From Toxotes chatareus (Eukaryota; Chordata; Actinopteri; Toxotidae), in the NCBI GenBank assembly GCA_016801885.1, contig JAFBJY010000393.1, positions 1 to 64,000 on the forward strand: a DNA stretch of 64,000 bases, given 5' to 3'. Position numbers and translations under genes: made by a program. Positions 43,111 through 55,126 of this stretch are shown piece after piece. The stretch's first letter is position 1. Every line of letters begins with the position of its first letter. The notes below the pieces were generated by a model. That model saw only the letters and a list, made by a program, of their open reading frames with translations. It did not search any database and was not told the DNA's origin.

Positions 43111-44460
43111 AGAACCACAACGGCCCTAATTCTTGATGCGTTTGCCCCCAGCCCAGATCTTTCTACTCAGGTCATACCAAATGCAGACATGGGCTGTTTT
43201 GGATGGTTTGGCCTGTAAACGGTTTCAGGTAAAACTATGAATATTTAAAGCTCACGTTATCTTTGGGTGGTCCCCTTTTTTTCCTCTGGCGACAAAAGGG
43301 GTTCTTTTTTCTGGCTCATCTCACCCAAAACGTTCATTGCTGGATCCATCCTCCTTCCAGCATCCATCTCTGGGATAAAAATGTGAAGCTCACACTAACA
43401 ATTTGCCCTTTTCTACAGGAAATGCTGCAGAATGCAGATGCTAAAGCTGCTGCATTGTCTTTCCCCCCAATTAACTGTTTGCTGTTGTCTAAACCCTACA
43501 CCTGCTCATCTGCTGATATTTCTGTTCTGCGTCTCTTTCCCTCCTCAAGGCGCCCATTGGTCTCAGGACTTTAAAAAGACCAGTGGGGATGGGTAATAAA
43601 AACCCTTTGTTTGCCCGTGCTTTTCCCCACTGTTTTTAAAACGCCCACCATGGGAAAAGGGGAATTTGTTTTTAATTCAAAAATTTTCCCTGCTTTTCAC
43701 CTTCTGCAAGGATTTTTTAGGAAAATCATCATTTGTGAAAACGTCGGGGGTATTTTTGCCTGCTGGTCATCCACTGGCTGACAAACCTTTTGATCATTTA
43801 ATGATGGTTTCATTGAAAACCCCCAAGTGAAGGAAAAAAACTGTCTTGTAATTGTTGACATGTTCAGCAAATGGGTTGAATTTCCCTTTCCAAACGGTTT
43901 GGGGAGCTGTGGCAAAAGCACACTAACTGAAATTATTCCGGTGGGGAATTCCTTCAGTCATCAGAGTGACAATGGACCAGGTTTTGTCCCAGGCCCTGAA
44001 AGAATTCAGACTATTTTGGGGTTGACCTCGCATCGTTTCATATCATCCACAGGTCAGCTGCTGTTGAAAGAAAATGGCACCATTAAAGAAAAACTTCAAA
44101 TGCAAAGCCATTTTCAGTCTTCTGGGTTAAACCCTTCCATGGTGCTTGTCCACATCCCGTAATCAAAACAAACATTTTAGCCCTTTTAAAATCTTGTTTG
44201 GTGGCCCCCCCAGACGGTGGAGGCCCAGTTAGGCATCCTCCTTCCCACAGGTGCATGATGATGCTGTTGAGATACTTCCAATTTGTCTACAACCTTGTCA
44301 GCATTGCATTCCAGTAAAAAATCTCTCCATCTGCAGCCCAGCATCCCCCCAAACACAGCCGGGTTGGGTTCTCATAAAGGATCCGGCCCCGCACTGGAAA
44401 CAAAGGCCATTCAGGGCCGACGGGTTTCTCTGACCACTGGACCCAAAGGTTGCAGAAGGC
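43111..44460 (+). pseudogene. Retroviral RNase H end and integrase remnant
   Basis: The RNase H C-terminus is suggested by NADAKAAAL at about 43430. The integrase core is read at 43827-44100 with VIVDMFSKWVEF (first Asp) and SDNGPGF (second Asp). At the position of the catalytic Glu the visible residue is not acidic. The C-terminal part has SPFKILFGG near 44177 and PHWKQRPFR near 44395. Integrase would insert viral DNA. All pieces are in different frames. Confidence 0.65.
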
Positions 44461-46144
44461 CCCATGGGTACCGCCACCAACGGGTTCCTTACCCAAACAC
44501 CCGCATCTAACACCGGGGGAAAAAGCAAAGGGGGTGACAAAAACCCTCTAGCCCAGAATAATGGTCAAAAAATAAAATTGACTCATGGGGGCGTTGAGAA
44601 CAACTGGGGGTCCCCGGCGCTGCCCCCTACGGGTTTAAACCATCATCAAATAAGAGTGAGGGGTGAAAAAGGCCTCCTCCACCCTGATGCCAAGCCTGTT
44701 TTAAAAAGCAACAAGGAGCCGACCTTGGGATCCCCCTTTAGGGGCCCGGATTCGGTCTCAGAGGTTCAACACTTTGCTTATACTTTTACTGTATTTGTGG
44801 GAGTTTTTTTCCCCATCCCCCCAGCTAATTTTTAAATAACAAATTGCATCCAAACACAATTCGGCTGGGCCCCCAGCCTTTGTTTTTATAAACTAATCGG
44901 GGCATTTCAAAATTTACAGCTCAACAGCTGTTTGGGGGTAATATCCTGTTTTATTTTCACGGGACCCCATTTATGATAGGTATTCCCTTTGAAGGAGATG
45001 ATTGTGTTTCCACCAGTACTAATTTTTAAGACGACTTTTACTAGCTCAGGAGCCCGCTCTAATCTCCTCTTGGGCCCCATGTAATCTAGGATCCACAGCA
45101 GGAAGACTCCATTCCCCCGGAACCCACCACCTTTAAACAAACACACACATTGTCTGTTATTATCCCCCACCTAACCAGTCCGTCGGGGAATGGGGGGCCC
45201 CCTCCCCAAATTGTAGGGGGTATGGTTGGTAGGTGATAGGGAACAAACCCATCCAGTTCCTGATTTTTCTGGGTTTTTGGGAAGAAATGCTTTTGTCCGC
45301 CTTTCAATTGGACGGTCTGTGTTGCTTTTCAGGAAATTTTTTCTTCCTGAACAAAAAGGCCTTTGTCACTGCTGTCCCAGCAGGGAAGTATTTAAGGACC
45401 CAAAATATACATTGATGAGATTGGGTTCCCTGGGGCCTAATGAATCTAAGGCTAGAAATCAAAAAGGGGGTTTAAACCATTTTATCTGGGGAACGATAAA
45501 AAAATGTCGACATAATTATATCTATTACAATCCAGGTTTTTTAATTAACGAATTTTAAAGCCCCAGGAGAACAACTACTTCCCGTCCCAATAGGGTTAAA
45601 AACGATAGCACTGGACTGTTTGGCTAAAATGGTGGATTTGCGTTTGTTTGGAGAATTGTTTTCATTCATTTCCCCCAAATTTCCCCATGGTAGCTTTACC
45701 CGGCACTGACCAAATTAAAGCCCTTAAGAGGTTAAAAAAAAATGCAGGTCACTGGGGATGGACTGGTTTTACAGTGTTTGGTAAATAAACAATTTCGTGT
45801 CGCTATCATGGGATTTTATTGGCAAGTGTGTTCAGTCTGATTGGATGTTTATTATTCCCCGCATTAGAAATCTCATTTAAAATCTTTTATGGTCAATCAC
45901 ACCCGATGGCCCTCTGGCTGGCCCCTCTCCCCTCAGATGTTGAAACCCACTGATTGGGTTTCTCCTTTTTTTTGATGATGATGATGAAGATGATGTTTAG
46001 GTTTTTAAATTTTTATTTTCCGCCTATCAACCCAAGGATGTCTGTGTCCTACAAAACAGCTAAATGCATATTTTTAAAATTTATTTGCAAATGTTCTCCA
46101 AACTTAAAAGGGAAAGTCACTGATGATATGATAAAAATTGATAT
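44461..46144 (+). other. Retroviral 3' interior, env region by position
   Basis: It lies between integrase and the 3' LTR, where env should be. No signal peptide, furin site or transmembrane protein could be read with confidence in the altered sequence. Confidence 0.3.
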
Positions 46145-46620
46145 ATTTGGTGTGGCCCTTTTTTTTGGAAAGGGGGTTTTGCCAATTTATCTATAATATA
46201 TTCTCTTATCCCCTTTTTTATTCTCAAAAAAATTTTAATAACTTTAAAAAATTTCAACTTGACCTGAAGTGCCTAATGTGCTGATATGTTGTTCGCTTTT
46301 TGGGACACCTGTTTTTGTCTTGGGCAAAAACGTCTATTTTTATCTTTTTTGCTGTTGGGGGCTCTGGCTAACACACTTTTCTCAGTTGCTCATTAATTTT
46401 TTCCTTGACTTCCAGCTTTTTTCTTTCCCCGCCATCCGGGAATTGGTATGTGAAAAAGACTAAAAACCCTGGGAACATGTAGCTCGGGGGCAGACCCTGG
46501 AGGCAGCCCCGTGGTCTGTCCTTTTTGGAAATTGTTACCCCGAAGATTTTATTTTTAAAAAAACCTCAAAAAACAGTGATTTCTGAATTTTTTTTACTTC
46601 CATAGGGGGAAAATGTTTTT
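46145..46620 (+). repeat. 3' LTR of the endogenous retrovirus
   Basis: Colinear with the 5' LTR but many isolated bases differ, as expected from the abnormal texture of this zone rather than from age alone. It runs without a gap into exon sequence of gene copy A at about 46632. Confidence 0.55.
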
Positions 46621-46631
46621 TCCCCCAACCG

Positions 46632-49600
46632 TCATCATCCAACCCCTGTTCTTCTCCCAAAAACGGGGCCAACACAAAAAAGGGAAATCATCACCCGTCC
46701 TTGAGGCGTCTGGGGCAGTAATTGATTGGCAGTGCGCCCCTTATTCAAAATTTGACATATTTCTTATCTACTACTGGCATGATGTCCTGCAGCGTCAGCT
46801 CCATTTCAAATTTTTTTTACACTGCTCAATAGCCCTTGTGTCTGGTCATGGATGCACCTCTACGCAAAAGCAGCCAAACAGCAGCACTCAGGGAAGGAGG
46901 GTCATAAGAAGTCTCAACCTCCTTTTTAGGAGGTGGAAAAATTTTCTGGACAGACCAGAAGATGAAGAGCACAAAAAGGCGGCTGGTGAAAACCAAGCTT
47001 TGGGAAAGGCCCGCAAAGAACAGCAAAAACCATGAGCCAAGGCGATCCCACTCTTCAGTGCACAAGGCAGGGGAAACAGTCATGGATACAGACATGGGGG
47101 AACATCCTATAAAACTGTCACAGAGACATGGAGACAATAAAGGCAATCCATCTGAAGCAGGGGAAAGGGCAAGGCTGCAGGTGCCCAAAAGACAAAAGGG
47201 ATCTGTCTCAATGGCAACAGTTTCCATGGGGAAACCCGCCAGACTACCCAAAGGGAACATACGCAGAAATGTGTCTCTCTCCCAGCCCTTTTTTGGATGG
47301 TTTTTTTCTTCTGTGTAGCTCAGCCGGAGCTTTTTGCTTTTTCACCCTGTTTCCCGGTCACTCAAAAAATGGGTTTCCGGCTTTTCCCAAAAGAACTGCC
47401 ATCCTAACAACAGGCTTCCACCTGTGGCGTGAAGGGGAGACCAAAAAGGACAGAAGGAAAAAATCAGGAGGGGGGCAAAGGGCAAGAAAAACCCCAAGGG
47501 AGGGGGTGGAAAAACAGGAGGGAGAGGAAAGAGGGAAGCCCGAAAAAAGGGGGAGAGAGAGGAAGGAGAGGGAGGAGGGATGGGGTGAAAAAACCAGGAG
47601 GGGGAGGGGAGGAGGAAAAGGGGAAAGAAAAAACCCCCGGTGAAGGTTGTCCGGATCCAGGGGTCTTTCGGGTGGGGGGATACAAGCAGGCTCCTGGGGG
47701 GACGCAAACAACACTCCAAGGGTGAGACCTGAATGATGAGGAGGTGCTGCTGGGTCAAAACCTGGACAAATCAGGTGGAGGACAAGGACCACTTCCCCTT
47801 CAACATGAGGACTTTTTGGCATTAGATGAAGTAGGGGATGTTACCGACCTTCTGTGTTCTCCCGCTGTTGTTCCCATGGAAACCACAGACAGGGGGGAGG
47901 AGGATGTCCATCTGTCCCTCAGGACATAAGGGGACATTTTAGCTTTTTATATCCCCTCAAGCTTTTCTCTACATCTTTGATGGGGGGGGTCCGAAAAATG
48001 TCCAATCTTATGCGTCAGTCCTTTTCTGGGTTTTTTGTTTGGAAAACCATAGGTTGCCATGAAACAGCAGTTCGATGCCCCAAATCTGCTCAAATCTGAT
48101 CAACAAGTATCAGAGTCTGAACCGGAGCACCAACAGCTGACCCTCAGCAGGTCGCAGGGTTAACACCGGTCCGGGGCCCCCACGGGGGCCCGCCCTCCAC
48201 CTTACCAGCTCCACGGCTGGGTCCTCTCCCAAACACTAAAAACTTGCACCCCACACTGATTTCCCCTTTTACCATCAACACAAGGGAAAAACAGTCTTTT
48301 TCCAATTTTTTTTTTTTGCAAATTTTAAATTTGGGCCCGAAATCTGTCTTTATGTTCAAAAACACACCAGCCCCCTGGACTCCACCCCAGAGGTCCAACA
48401 CCTGTCCGCGCCCCCCGCAGCACCCGGTAACCCCCCAAGCTGCCCCCCAACTCCTCCCCAAACACCCAGCCTGGGCAAGGAAGTAGGGACCTGAAAGAGG
48501 AGAGTCCTTCAGTCCGAGGAAGGAGGAGGCGTCTGGTGTTGGGCAAAAAAGAAGGACAGGGAAGATGAACCAGGAGGACAAAGACATGGGAGCCCCTGCG
48601 ACCCCCCTTTGATTTTCTTTAAATAGAACTGTGGGGGCAGTTCCTCAGTGGGTAGAGAATGGGGTTTCCAAATTTACCTCTTTTTCAAATGTTTGAGATG
48701 ATGGGACGTTGTCCTTGGGCAGTACTTTCCATAAGTCATTGCAGGGTTTAAAAAAACAGCACCAAGATGAAGACACATGAGGGCCATTTTGGAAAAAGTT
48801 TAATTATTAGTTTATCTGTTTGTTACAAAGCCAGGGGCCAGGTTTTTTTTTTTCTCTTGTATGTTCTAGATTGGACTTTTTAAACAGTCTGAAAAAGACT
48901 GTCTTTGGGTTTGACCTCTGTCTGGTTCACATTTAAACACTGGATCCAAGAGCCCTTTAATGATTTGGGAAAAAACCCATGAGGAATTTCCCAGTCTTTT
49001 AGACACTGCCATGTCATGTGGAAATCCCAGCTTTCACAATTACCAGCCATGGACCTCAGGCAACAAATACCCCGGCAGGCACCCCCCGAAAATGCTCCCC
49101 CCGTTTTTCCCGCCCTTCCCAAGCATTGGGCCTATTCTCCCCCGGGCTCTGTAGCCCCAGCAGCAAATTCAAGTCCGTCCCTTTCCCGCCCCTGCCCCCA
49201 ACCTTTCCTCAGGCCAACCATCCTTACCCCTTGTGCATTATACTCAAGCCCCACGGTCTCTGTACAGCCAAAACCCCCCCAGGCAGGACGGGGATTTCCC
49301 TACTGCCCAAATGCAACCTGTGTTTACTCATCCCAGTCTGCATATCCCCCAATCCGTTATCCCATCCCCCTCCTCCTTCTCACTTTTTCCCCTGCATCAG
49401 CACCAGCTTTCTTCCCCAACCCCCCGAATGCTGACCAGATATTCTTCCGCATTAAACCCTCATTCCCCCAAATTCCGGAAGACCCCTGGTTTTCAATGTT
49501 AAATGGTTTAACAATCTTTTTCCTCCCGATGAAAAGAACTGTACAATCCATATTTATTTGACCATCTGCAAGTTCAGCCCGCCATATTGCCTCTCATATG

Positions 49601-50893
49601 CTCAAGACCCTAATGGCCCCAGTTTAGAGCACGTATGGTCAACCCCCCACCTTGCTCAAAAAAAAACATCCACCTGAATCTTCCCAAATTCCTGCTGGAA
49701 ATGCAAAAAGTTTTTAAAAGGGTTTGAGTTAGAGGAGATCTTGGGGGGCTTTCAGTCTCTTGGCCCAGAGGGGGCAAACTTTTTGTCCCATTACATCGTT
49801 TGGATAAATTCAATGAGTTTTTGGCTAACTTTAAGATTTGCACAGTTCACCCCAATGAACACTATAATCTGGTACATTTCTCCCCTATGGCTCCCAAAAA
49901 GAATCAGAGTGCCAGGCCCCCGGGATCCCTCTTCAAATAAGTTCTTCTCAAGCCCCCCGAGAGTTTGTCAGAAATAATTTCCCCCTTTTTCCTTTATGAG
50001 ATTCTTTAACACAGTCCCCGTCTCTTCTAGGAAAGCAATAGGCGCCCCAAAAACCAAACAAAGGGGAAAAGGAGGGAAAAAGTTTCAGTAAAAAAACCCC
50101 TGACAGGACCTCCCCCCCCCTTTTTTATCCCCAAAACCCGTTGGTAGAAAAATGTTAGAAAATCCAACCAATTCAGCCAAGACTCAAGGATCAGAGCTTT
50201 TTGAATTTATTCTTTCAAAAAGGGTCTAATCAACCATGAATCAAGAATGATATGACCAAAGAGAAGTCTTTTCTTCTTTATTTAAAAACAGGGGCCACCC
50301 CCGAGCTGATAATTAAAGTCATAGTTTTAAACATCAAAAGGCCCCGGTCTCCTTGGTGTCTGACTCTGTATCTGTGTATGAAAAACAATATCCCGGACAG
50401 GCTTCCCTATCTGTCTCAAAAGGAAAAAGTTGCCTTTTCTGTGTTGGTATTGTAGGCGGCTGAGAAAATAACATGGATTCCATCCCATTATTTTCCATCA
50501 ATATTTATTCACTTTATTGTTCATCACTGTTTTTCCCTTTTCATTTTTTTCCACAGTCACCCCGTTTGGTTTTTTTTGTGTGTGTGTGTGTGTGTGTCCC
50601 CAGGTATGGGTTCTTTGTCCCAAAAACCTCTTTCTTCTGTACAGTTTTAATCCATTCTTCAGCAGAACCAAAGTGAGATCAACCACTGCAAAAACCCTCA
50701 AACACTACGGGAAACCCAAAAGGGAGGCAGCCTGGGTTTTTTGTTGCATTTTCCCTTTTATTCTCCCATTTCACACTTCTTGATACAGGTGATAAAACGT
50801 CCATGTTGTTCAAAGATGTTTTTTCCCTTTTTTCCTCTTTAGAAATACCTAGACTGAGAAGGCGTGAATGGGGACAAACCAGACCCCAGCTGA
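46632..50893 (+). pseudogene. ZNF638/matrin-3-family gene, 3' exons, copy A (altered sequence)
   Basis: Exon by exon this matches copy B: an RRM-exon piece (46632-46716, beginning mid-exon against the retroviral LTR); the acidic exon (46912-47250); an extra segment with DEEVLLGQNLDKSGGG and FLALDEVGDVTDLL (47700-47930) that copy B lacks; the STPEVQHL-type exon (about 48375-48600); an exon from 50031; the matrin-type zinc finger exon (from 50604, CTV-C/HCK-type residues partly altered); and a last exon at 50843-50893 ending in TGA. Relative to copy B, isolated bases are often replaced by their neighbour, so the frames fail. Proteins of this family are nuclear RNA-binding splicing/transcription factors. 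Confidence 0.65.
48890..50015. mobile_element. Unidentified 1.1-kb insertion in an intron of copy A
   Basis: Copy B runs directly from CTTTAAAGCAGTC into the next intron bases, but copy A has 1.1 kb between TTTTAAACAGTC (48878-48889) and TTTAACACAGTC (50004-50015), which look like a target duplication. The insert has proline-rich plus-strand frames (for example NPPNADQIFF) and no recognised domain. Confidence 0.45.
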
Positions 50894-52031
50894 ATGTGGC
50901 TGTGAAGATTTTCCCCTTTTTCCATTCCCTTTTTTCGTCTCTTTATTTCTCCTCAAGGTCCCGATTTCACACTGGGTTGATTAGTCTCATGTCCCATTTA
51001 AATATGGCGCGAAAAATTTTTTCAAATTGGGCTTGTCGCTCATTCACAATCTCATTTATAAAATTTGATAAAAACTGTTATCAAGATTTATGATCTAAAA
51101 ACCCCACACTGTCATCCCAAAAACCTTAAAAACAAAGATGAAAATCTCACCATCAACTTTTTCTTTACACCTACCCGTTTTCATTGGGGTGAAAATTGCT
51201 AAACACTATTTTTGACTGTCCTCTCACACCCGCTTTCTATATTTGCCTGTCATTTACATAGTCTTATATCCAAAAAGGTTTATTTTTGGTCTTGTTTACC
51301 CATTCAAATACACACACACACACACACCGTGGCATTTCCACTTCTGCATTTTGGGCAGGAGGAGCTGAATCAAGCCGCCCCGTTCCCCCAGCTCCTCCCC
51401 GATGAACCACTGGCCCGTAGACAACCTTGGCATGACACAGATGGCGTCCCCCAGTGACTGTGGGAAACATTCAAACCAGGGATCCTTTTTGGTATTTCAA
51501 GTCCCACTTATTAGAGGGCATTTATTTCAACAAAATGGAGTGCCTCTGTTCTAAACTCAGAGCATCAACCTGTTTCTGACACGGGCTTCCTTTTTTCCCC
51601 AAGGCCTTTTTATCCGATTAGCTTTTTCTGGTTGAGTCTTTTCCATTGAGTCATGGTTCATTAAAATATATAAACTTTTTTTCCTATGGTCAAAATCTTT
51701 TTTTACAGATTAGCATAGATAAACTCGATCAATGGTTTTTGTGGGGCAGGCCAAATCACCCGCATCTCAGCATGCTGCTGGGGGTGGGATCCCGGCGGCC
51801 GCCTTTTAGCGGTCCAACAACAAGGTTGCAGGCCCCCGGGGTGGTTGTACTTCATTTTCGGGACAGAAGACTTTAAAAGGGGGCAGCACATAATTACCTT
51901 TATCAAGGTGGGAGAAGATTCAGCTTTAACCAAAGGGCCCAAAAAGACCCCCCCTCTGCAGAACCGTACTTTAATATCCCAGAGGGGGGGAAGAAGAATT
52001 TTCAAAATTTATCCCAAAAATTTAAATAATT

Positions 52032-52035
<4 letters not shown>
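50894..52035. other. 3' flank of copy A
   Basis: Matches the 3' flank of copy B (56673-57145) in order, for example CTGCTGGGG...CCAACAACAAGG, with the same base-texture changes. A CA microsatellite lies at 51310-51328. No gene. Confidence 0.5.

Positions 52036-52068
<33 letters not shown>
52036..52068. repeat. (TA)n microsatellite
   Basis: About 16 TA units directly before a Tc1-type end (CAGTGGTGGAAAAATTTTGG). Tc1 elements insert at TA. Confidence 0.9.
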
Positions 52069-52070
<2 letters not shown>

Positions 52071-53420
52071 TGGTGGAAAAATTTTGGGGCACCATTCAAA
52101 TTTGTTTTTCAAATATCATGAAATATTTGCAGAAAAATCTTTTGGGGGTTTTACAAGGTGTTGCATCAGACAGAACAAAAAAAAAACATTTTTTTGTTTT
52201 TGTTATCAAGAAAAAAAGCAAAAGTAAATTTTTTGGTGTCAACATGTATTCTCAACATTGTGGAATCAAAAATTAATAAATTTAAAAAAATTCTTCAAAA
52301 ATGAGCAAAAAAAAATTAAATCACAAAAAAAATTCTTTTATACTCCTGCCATTAGCAGTGCGCTTTTAAACCTGGGTGGCATTTTTCCCGAGCCTTTCAC
52401 ACTGTTGAGGGGTTTTTCTTTTTCCAATTACTGTTTTTTAAATTTTTAGATTCTTTGCAAAAAAAAACCTTTTTATAATCCCCAAAAATTTTCAATGGGG
52501 GGTCGTCCGGGGGTTATGGGCCCAAAACCCGGGTATTGTTCTCCCAGAAGTTCTCTTGCCTGGGTGGGGAAAGGGGGATTATATTCCCAAACATCCCCAC
52601 CTCCCTGTGCATTTTGGGGGTAAGTCGGGTCCTCAAAATTTTTACCCTTGCTAATTCTTGTGATTTTGTTTTTTGGGTGAAATTAATGCATGTTTTCAAA
52701 TTTTGTATCAGGTATATTTACCAAAACTGAAAAAATGACAACAATACAAAAAACAAAAATATTTTTCTGGGGTATTTTTCATTGAGTCCCAAAAAATGCC
52801 ATTTCAAATTATTCAACCCCCGTCCTGGTCTTATTCGCTGGTGTTTTTTTCTTTAGCCTTCAGGGTTCGAGGTCCAAAGCTTCCGATTTTCCTGTGGGAT
52901 TTTATTTTTTTGGGGTTTTGCTGGGTGGTTGGGTTTGGGTTTTCCCTATCTCTGGTTGTAGTGCCCAAGCTCAATGGGGGGGGAGGTCAGGACTTACTTG
53001 GGCCCTTCCAGGACATTGACATCATTGTCAACTTGAACCATTCTTCACTATCTTGGCGGTGTGTTTTAGGATCATTGTCGTTCTGGTACATCCAGTTGTG
53101 GCCAAGCCTTCGGGTTTATAGCAGATTCCTTCATTGTCATCCGTGTCTGATGTAATCCTCCTTTTTCATGATACCTTGGACCTTGACAAGATTCCCTACC
53201 AATGCCCTGGAGGAGAAACATCCCCACGCATTATGCTCCCACCACATTGCTTGACAGTGGGCACAGTGTTTGCTTTGGCCTATGAACTTCTGCTGTCTAC
53301 CTCAAACATGTTGAGCATTCATATGGCCAAAATAACTCCAACTTTGTCTCATCAGACCACTGGATATGGTTGACCAAGAAAGCTGGGATCTTGTTTCAGA
53401 TACCCGTCTATAAAAGGCCA
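52069..53420 (-). mobile_element. Tc1/mariner element, altered copy A
   Basis: The left end starts CAGTGGTGGAAAAATTTTGG after (TA)n. It matches the Tc1 at 57145-57660 through ATGAAATATTTGCAGAAAAA and beyond, with isolated-base changes. The part 53130-53400 has normal texture and on the minus strand encodes the transposase region around the second catalytic Asp (WSDETK-like context, complement near 53360). The catalytic box further along is unreadable. Confidence 0.65.
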
Positions 53421-53439
53421 GGCGAGCTAACAGATGTTT

Positions 53440-54487
53440 CTTCCCAAATGGCGGCGTCTTCGAGGTTTATGTCAATGGAGACCTCCTCTGTGCAAAGAGC
53501 TTCGCTCAATGGTGGCAACATTCTGGACTGTGTGTACACTAACATTCAGGATGCATACAGAGCTCTTCCTCGCACTCCTCTTGGCCTCTCCGACCACATC
53601 TCCATCCTGCTTGCGCCCAGCTTACACTTCCCCCCTGCTGAGACGGATCAGTCCAACAAAGAAGACTGTCACTGTGTGGCCCAGTGATGCAGCCTCTGTG
53701 CTCCAGGACAGTCAGTGCACAGACTGGCAGGTCTTCTGGGAGGCAGCTACATATGAGGGAGAGGTGGACCTAGAGGAATACACCTCCTCCGTCCTCGGCT
53801 TCATCTCCAAGTGTGCTGATGACGTCACCACCACCAGGACAGTAACCTGCTTCTCAAACCAGAAACCCTGGCTGAATGCTGAAGTCAGAGCTATGCTGAA
53901 AGCTAGGGATGCTGCGTTCAGGGCAGGTGAGGCATCAGCGCTGAGAGTGGCGAGGAAAGAACTGACAGCAGGCATCTCGAGGGCCAAAGCCACATATGCT
54001 CAGAAAATTCAGGGTCACTTCACCTCCAACGACCCCCCGGAGCATGTGGAAGGGCATCAAGCGCATCACAAACTACAACACCAGGGATGCACAATGCCCA
54101 CTGGACCCCTCCCTGCCAGATGCACTCAACCAGGCTCAGGAACAGCTTCTTCCCTAGAGTTGTAAGGCTTCTGAACTCTAGCCCTGCCCTGTAGACACGC
54201 CTCCTCACCTACTTACAACACTATCACTAAGTGCGATACTTTTCTTTGTTCTACCATCACCTCCTACTTGCACATGCGTATTTATGCACATGCTAATCTC
54301 GGCTTCCTTATCTTATCTTTATTTAAATGTTTATATGTTTATATTTGCCCTTATGTTTATATTTATATTTTTCACTCTTACATCTTACATTTTGCTCTTG
54401 ATGGCTTCAACTGGGACCTGAGAACTAATTTCGTACCATAACATGTAAATGTACTGGAATGACAATAAAAGCTCCTTGATCCTTGAT
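53440..54487 (+). mobile_element. LINE (Rex1-like) deletion derivative lacking RT
   Basis: The plus strand reads the endonuclease end (NILDCVYTNIQDAYRALP, LGLSDHISILL), then the pre-RT region (CFSNQKPWLNAEVRAMLKAR, RVARKELTAGISRAKATYA). At about 54125 it jumps to the very end of the protein (RNSFFPRVV-like, LLNSS) and the 3' UTR. It ends AATAAAAGCTCCTTGATCC with a (TCCTTGA)n tail. The RT domain is missing. Confidence 0.75.
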
Positions 54488-54635
54488 CCATGTATAGTAA
54501 TATTGCAGAAACCCTCATTTACTGATGGTAATGAATATGTCTTCTGTATATCTTCTGCTTTAGTCTTCTGTGAACCTTGACCCAGTAATTATCCGCTGGC
54601 TAATCAGTGACTGTATGTCCTTTTGTGTCCTCCAG

Positions 54636-55126
54636 GAGAGTACTGTTCCAGTGGGCTGGAGCAGGCTCTTGGTGATCAGTAATGTCCCCAACATGCCCTC
54701 TGGCTCCTCTGAGGTCCAAAAACTGGTGTCACGCTTTGGTACCGTCATCAAGACCCTCGTGCTCAACAACATGGTGAGTGCTGTTTGTCTGTGCAGCTGC
54801 AGACATGCTAATCCACGAGATCCTCAGCCACCCCTGTCCTGAATATCCGTGTCCTCACACACAGCTCTGTCCTGGGCTGAAAATCCAAATCACATCTTGC
54901 TCTTTATCTGTAAAGACATGTAACATGCTGTTGATGTGATGTTGTGCCTCTTCCTGCTTAGGTCATTTGTGAGATGGCGACTGCAGCCATGGCATTCTCT
55001 GTTTACAAACGCTTCCAGACGTTTCCGTGCATCATCCAGAACAACCCCCTGTTCTTCTCCCACAAGCCGGACCCCAAGGCCAACACACAGACAAAAGTCA
55101 TCACTACGTACCTTGAGTCGTCTGAG
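54636..55126 (+). CDS. RRM exons of copy B
   Basis: Exon 1 (46 codons) reads SRLLVISNVPNMPSG and LVSRFGTVIKTLVLNNM up to the donor GTGAGT. Exon 2 (55 codons, after CTGCTTAG) reads VICEMATAAMAFSVYKRF, then FPCIIQNNPLFF and TKVITTYLES up to GTAAAT. Together they form one RRM with the RNP2-like LLVISNV strand. The VYKRFQTFPCIIQNNPL stretch is characteristic of the ZNF638/matrin-3 family. Confidence 0.78.

Larger units (their letters stand above)
39779..46620 (+). mobile_element. Endogenous retrovirus (gamma/epsilon-like pol), heavily corrupted
   Basis: Two related long repeats, about 39779-40202 and 46145-46620, bound an interior with retroviral RT, RNase H and integrase remnants in plus orientation. 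In the pol part, short motifs such as FVQDLQAVN, LNPATLLP and a GN-x-ADA-like RNase H end point to the gamma/epsilon retrovirus side, not to Gypsy. Gag and Env were not recognised with confidence. Almost the whole interior lies in a zone of abnormal base texture (see findings), so the frames are broken everywhere. The copy is inactive as read. Boundaries are approximate. Confidence 0.7.

Noticed and set aside
47128..47822. Overlapping 100-170-codon frames on both strands
   Set aside because: GGA/GAAA-rich texture of the altered zone; only pieces that match copy B are accepted.
40200..53130. Repeat-induced point mutation or editing as the cause of the altered texture
   Set aside because: Changes go toward whichever base is adjacent, in all directions, with indels; this is not the C-to-T pattern of such processes, and fish are not known to have them.
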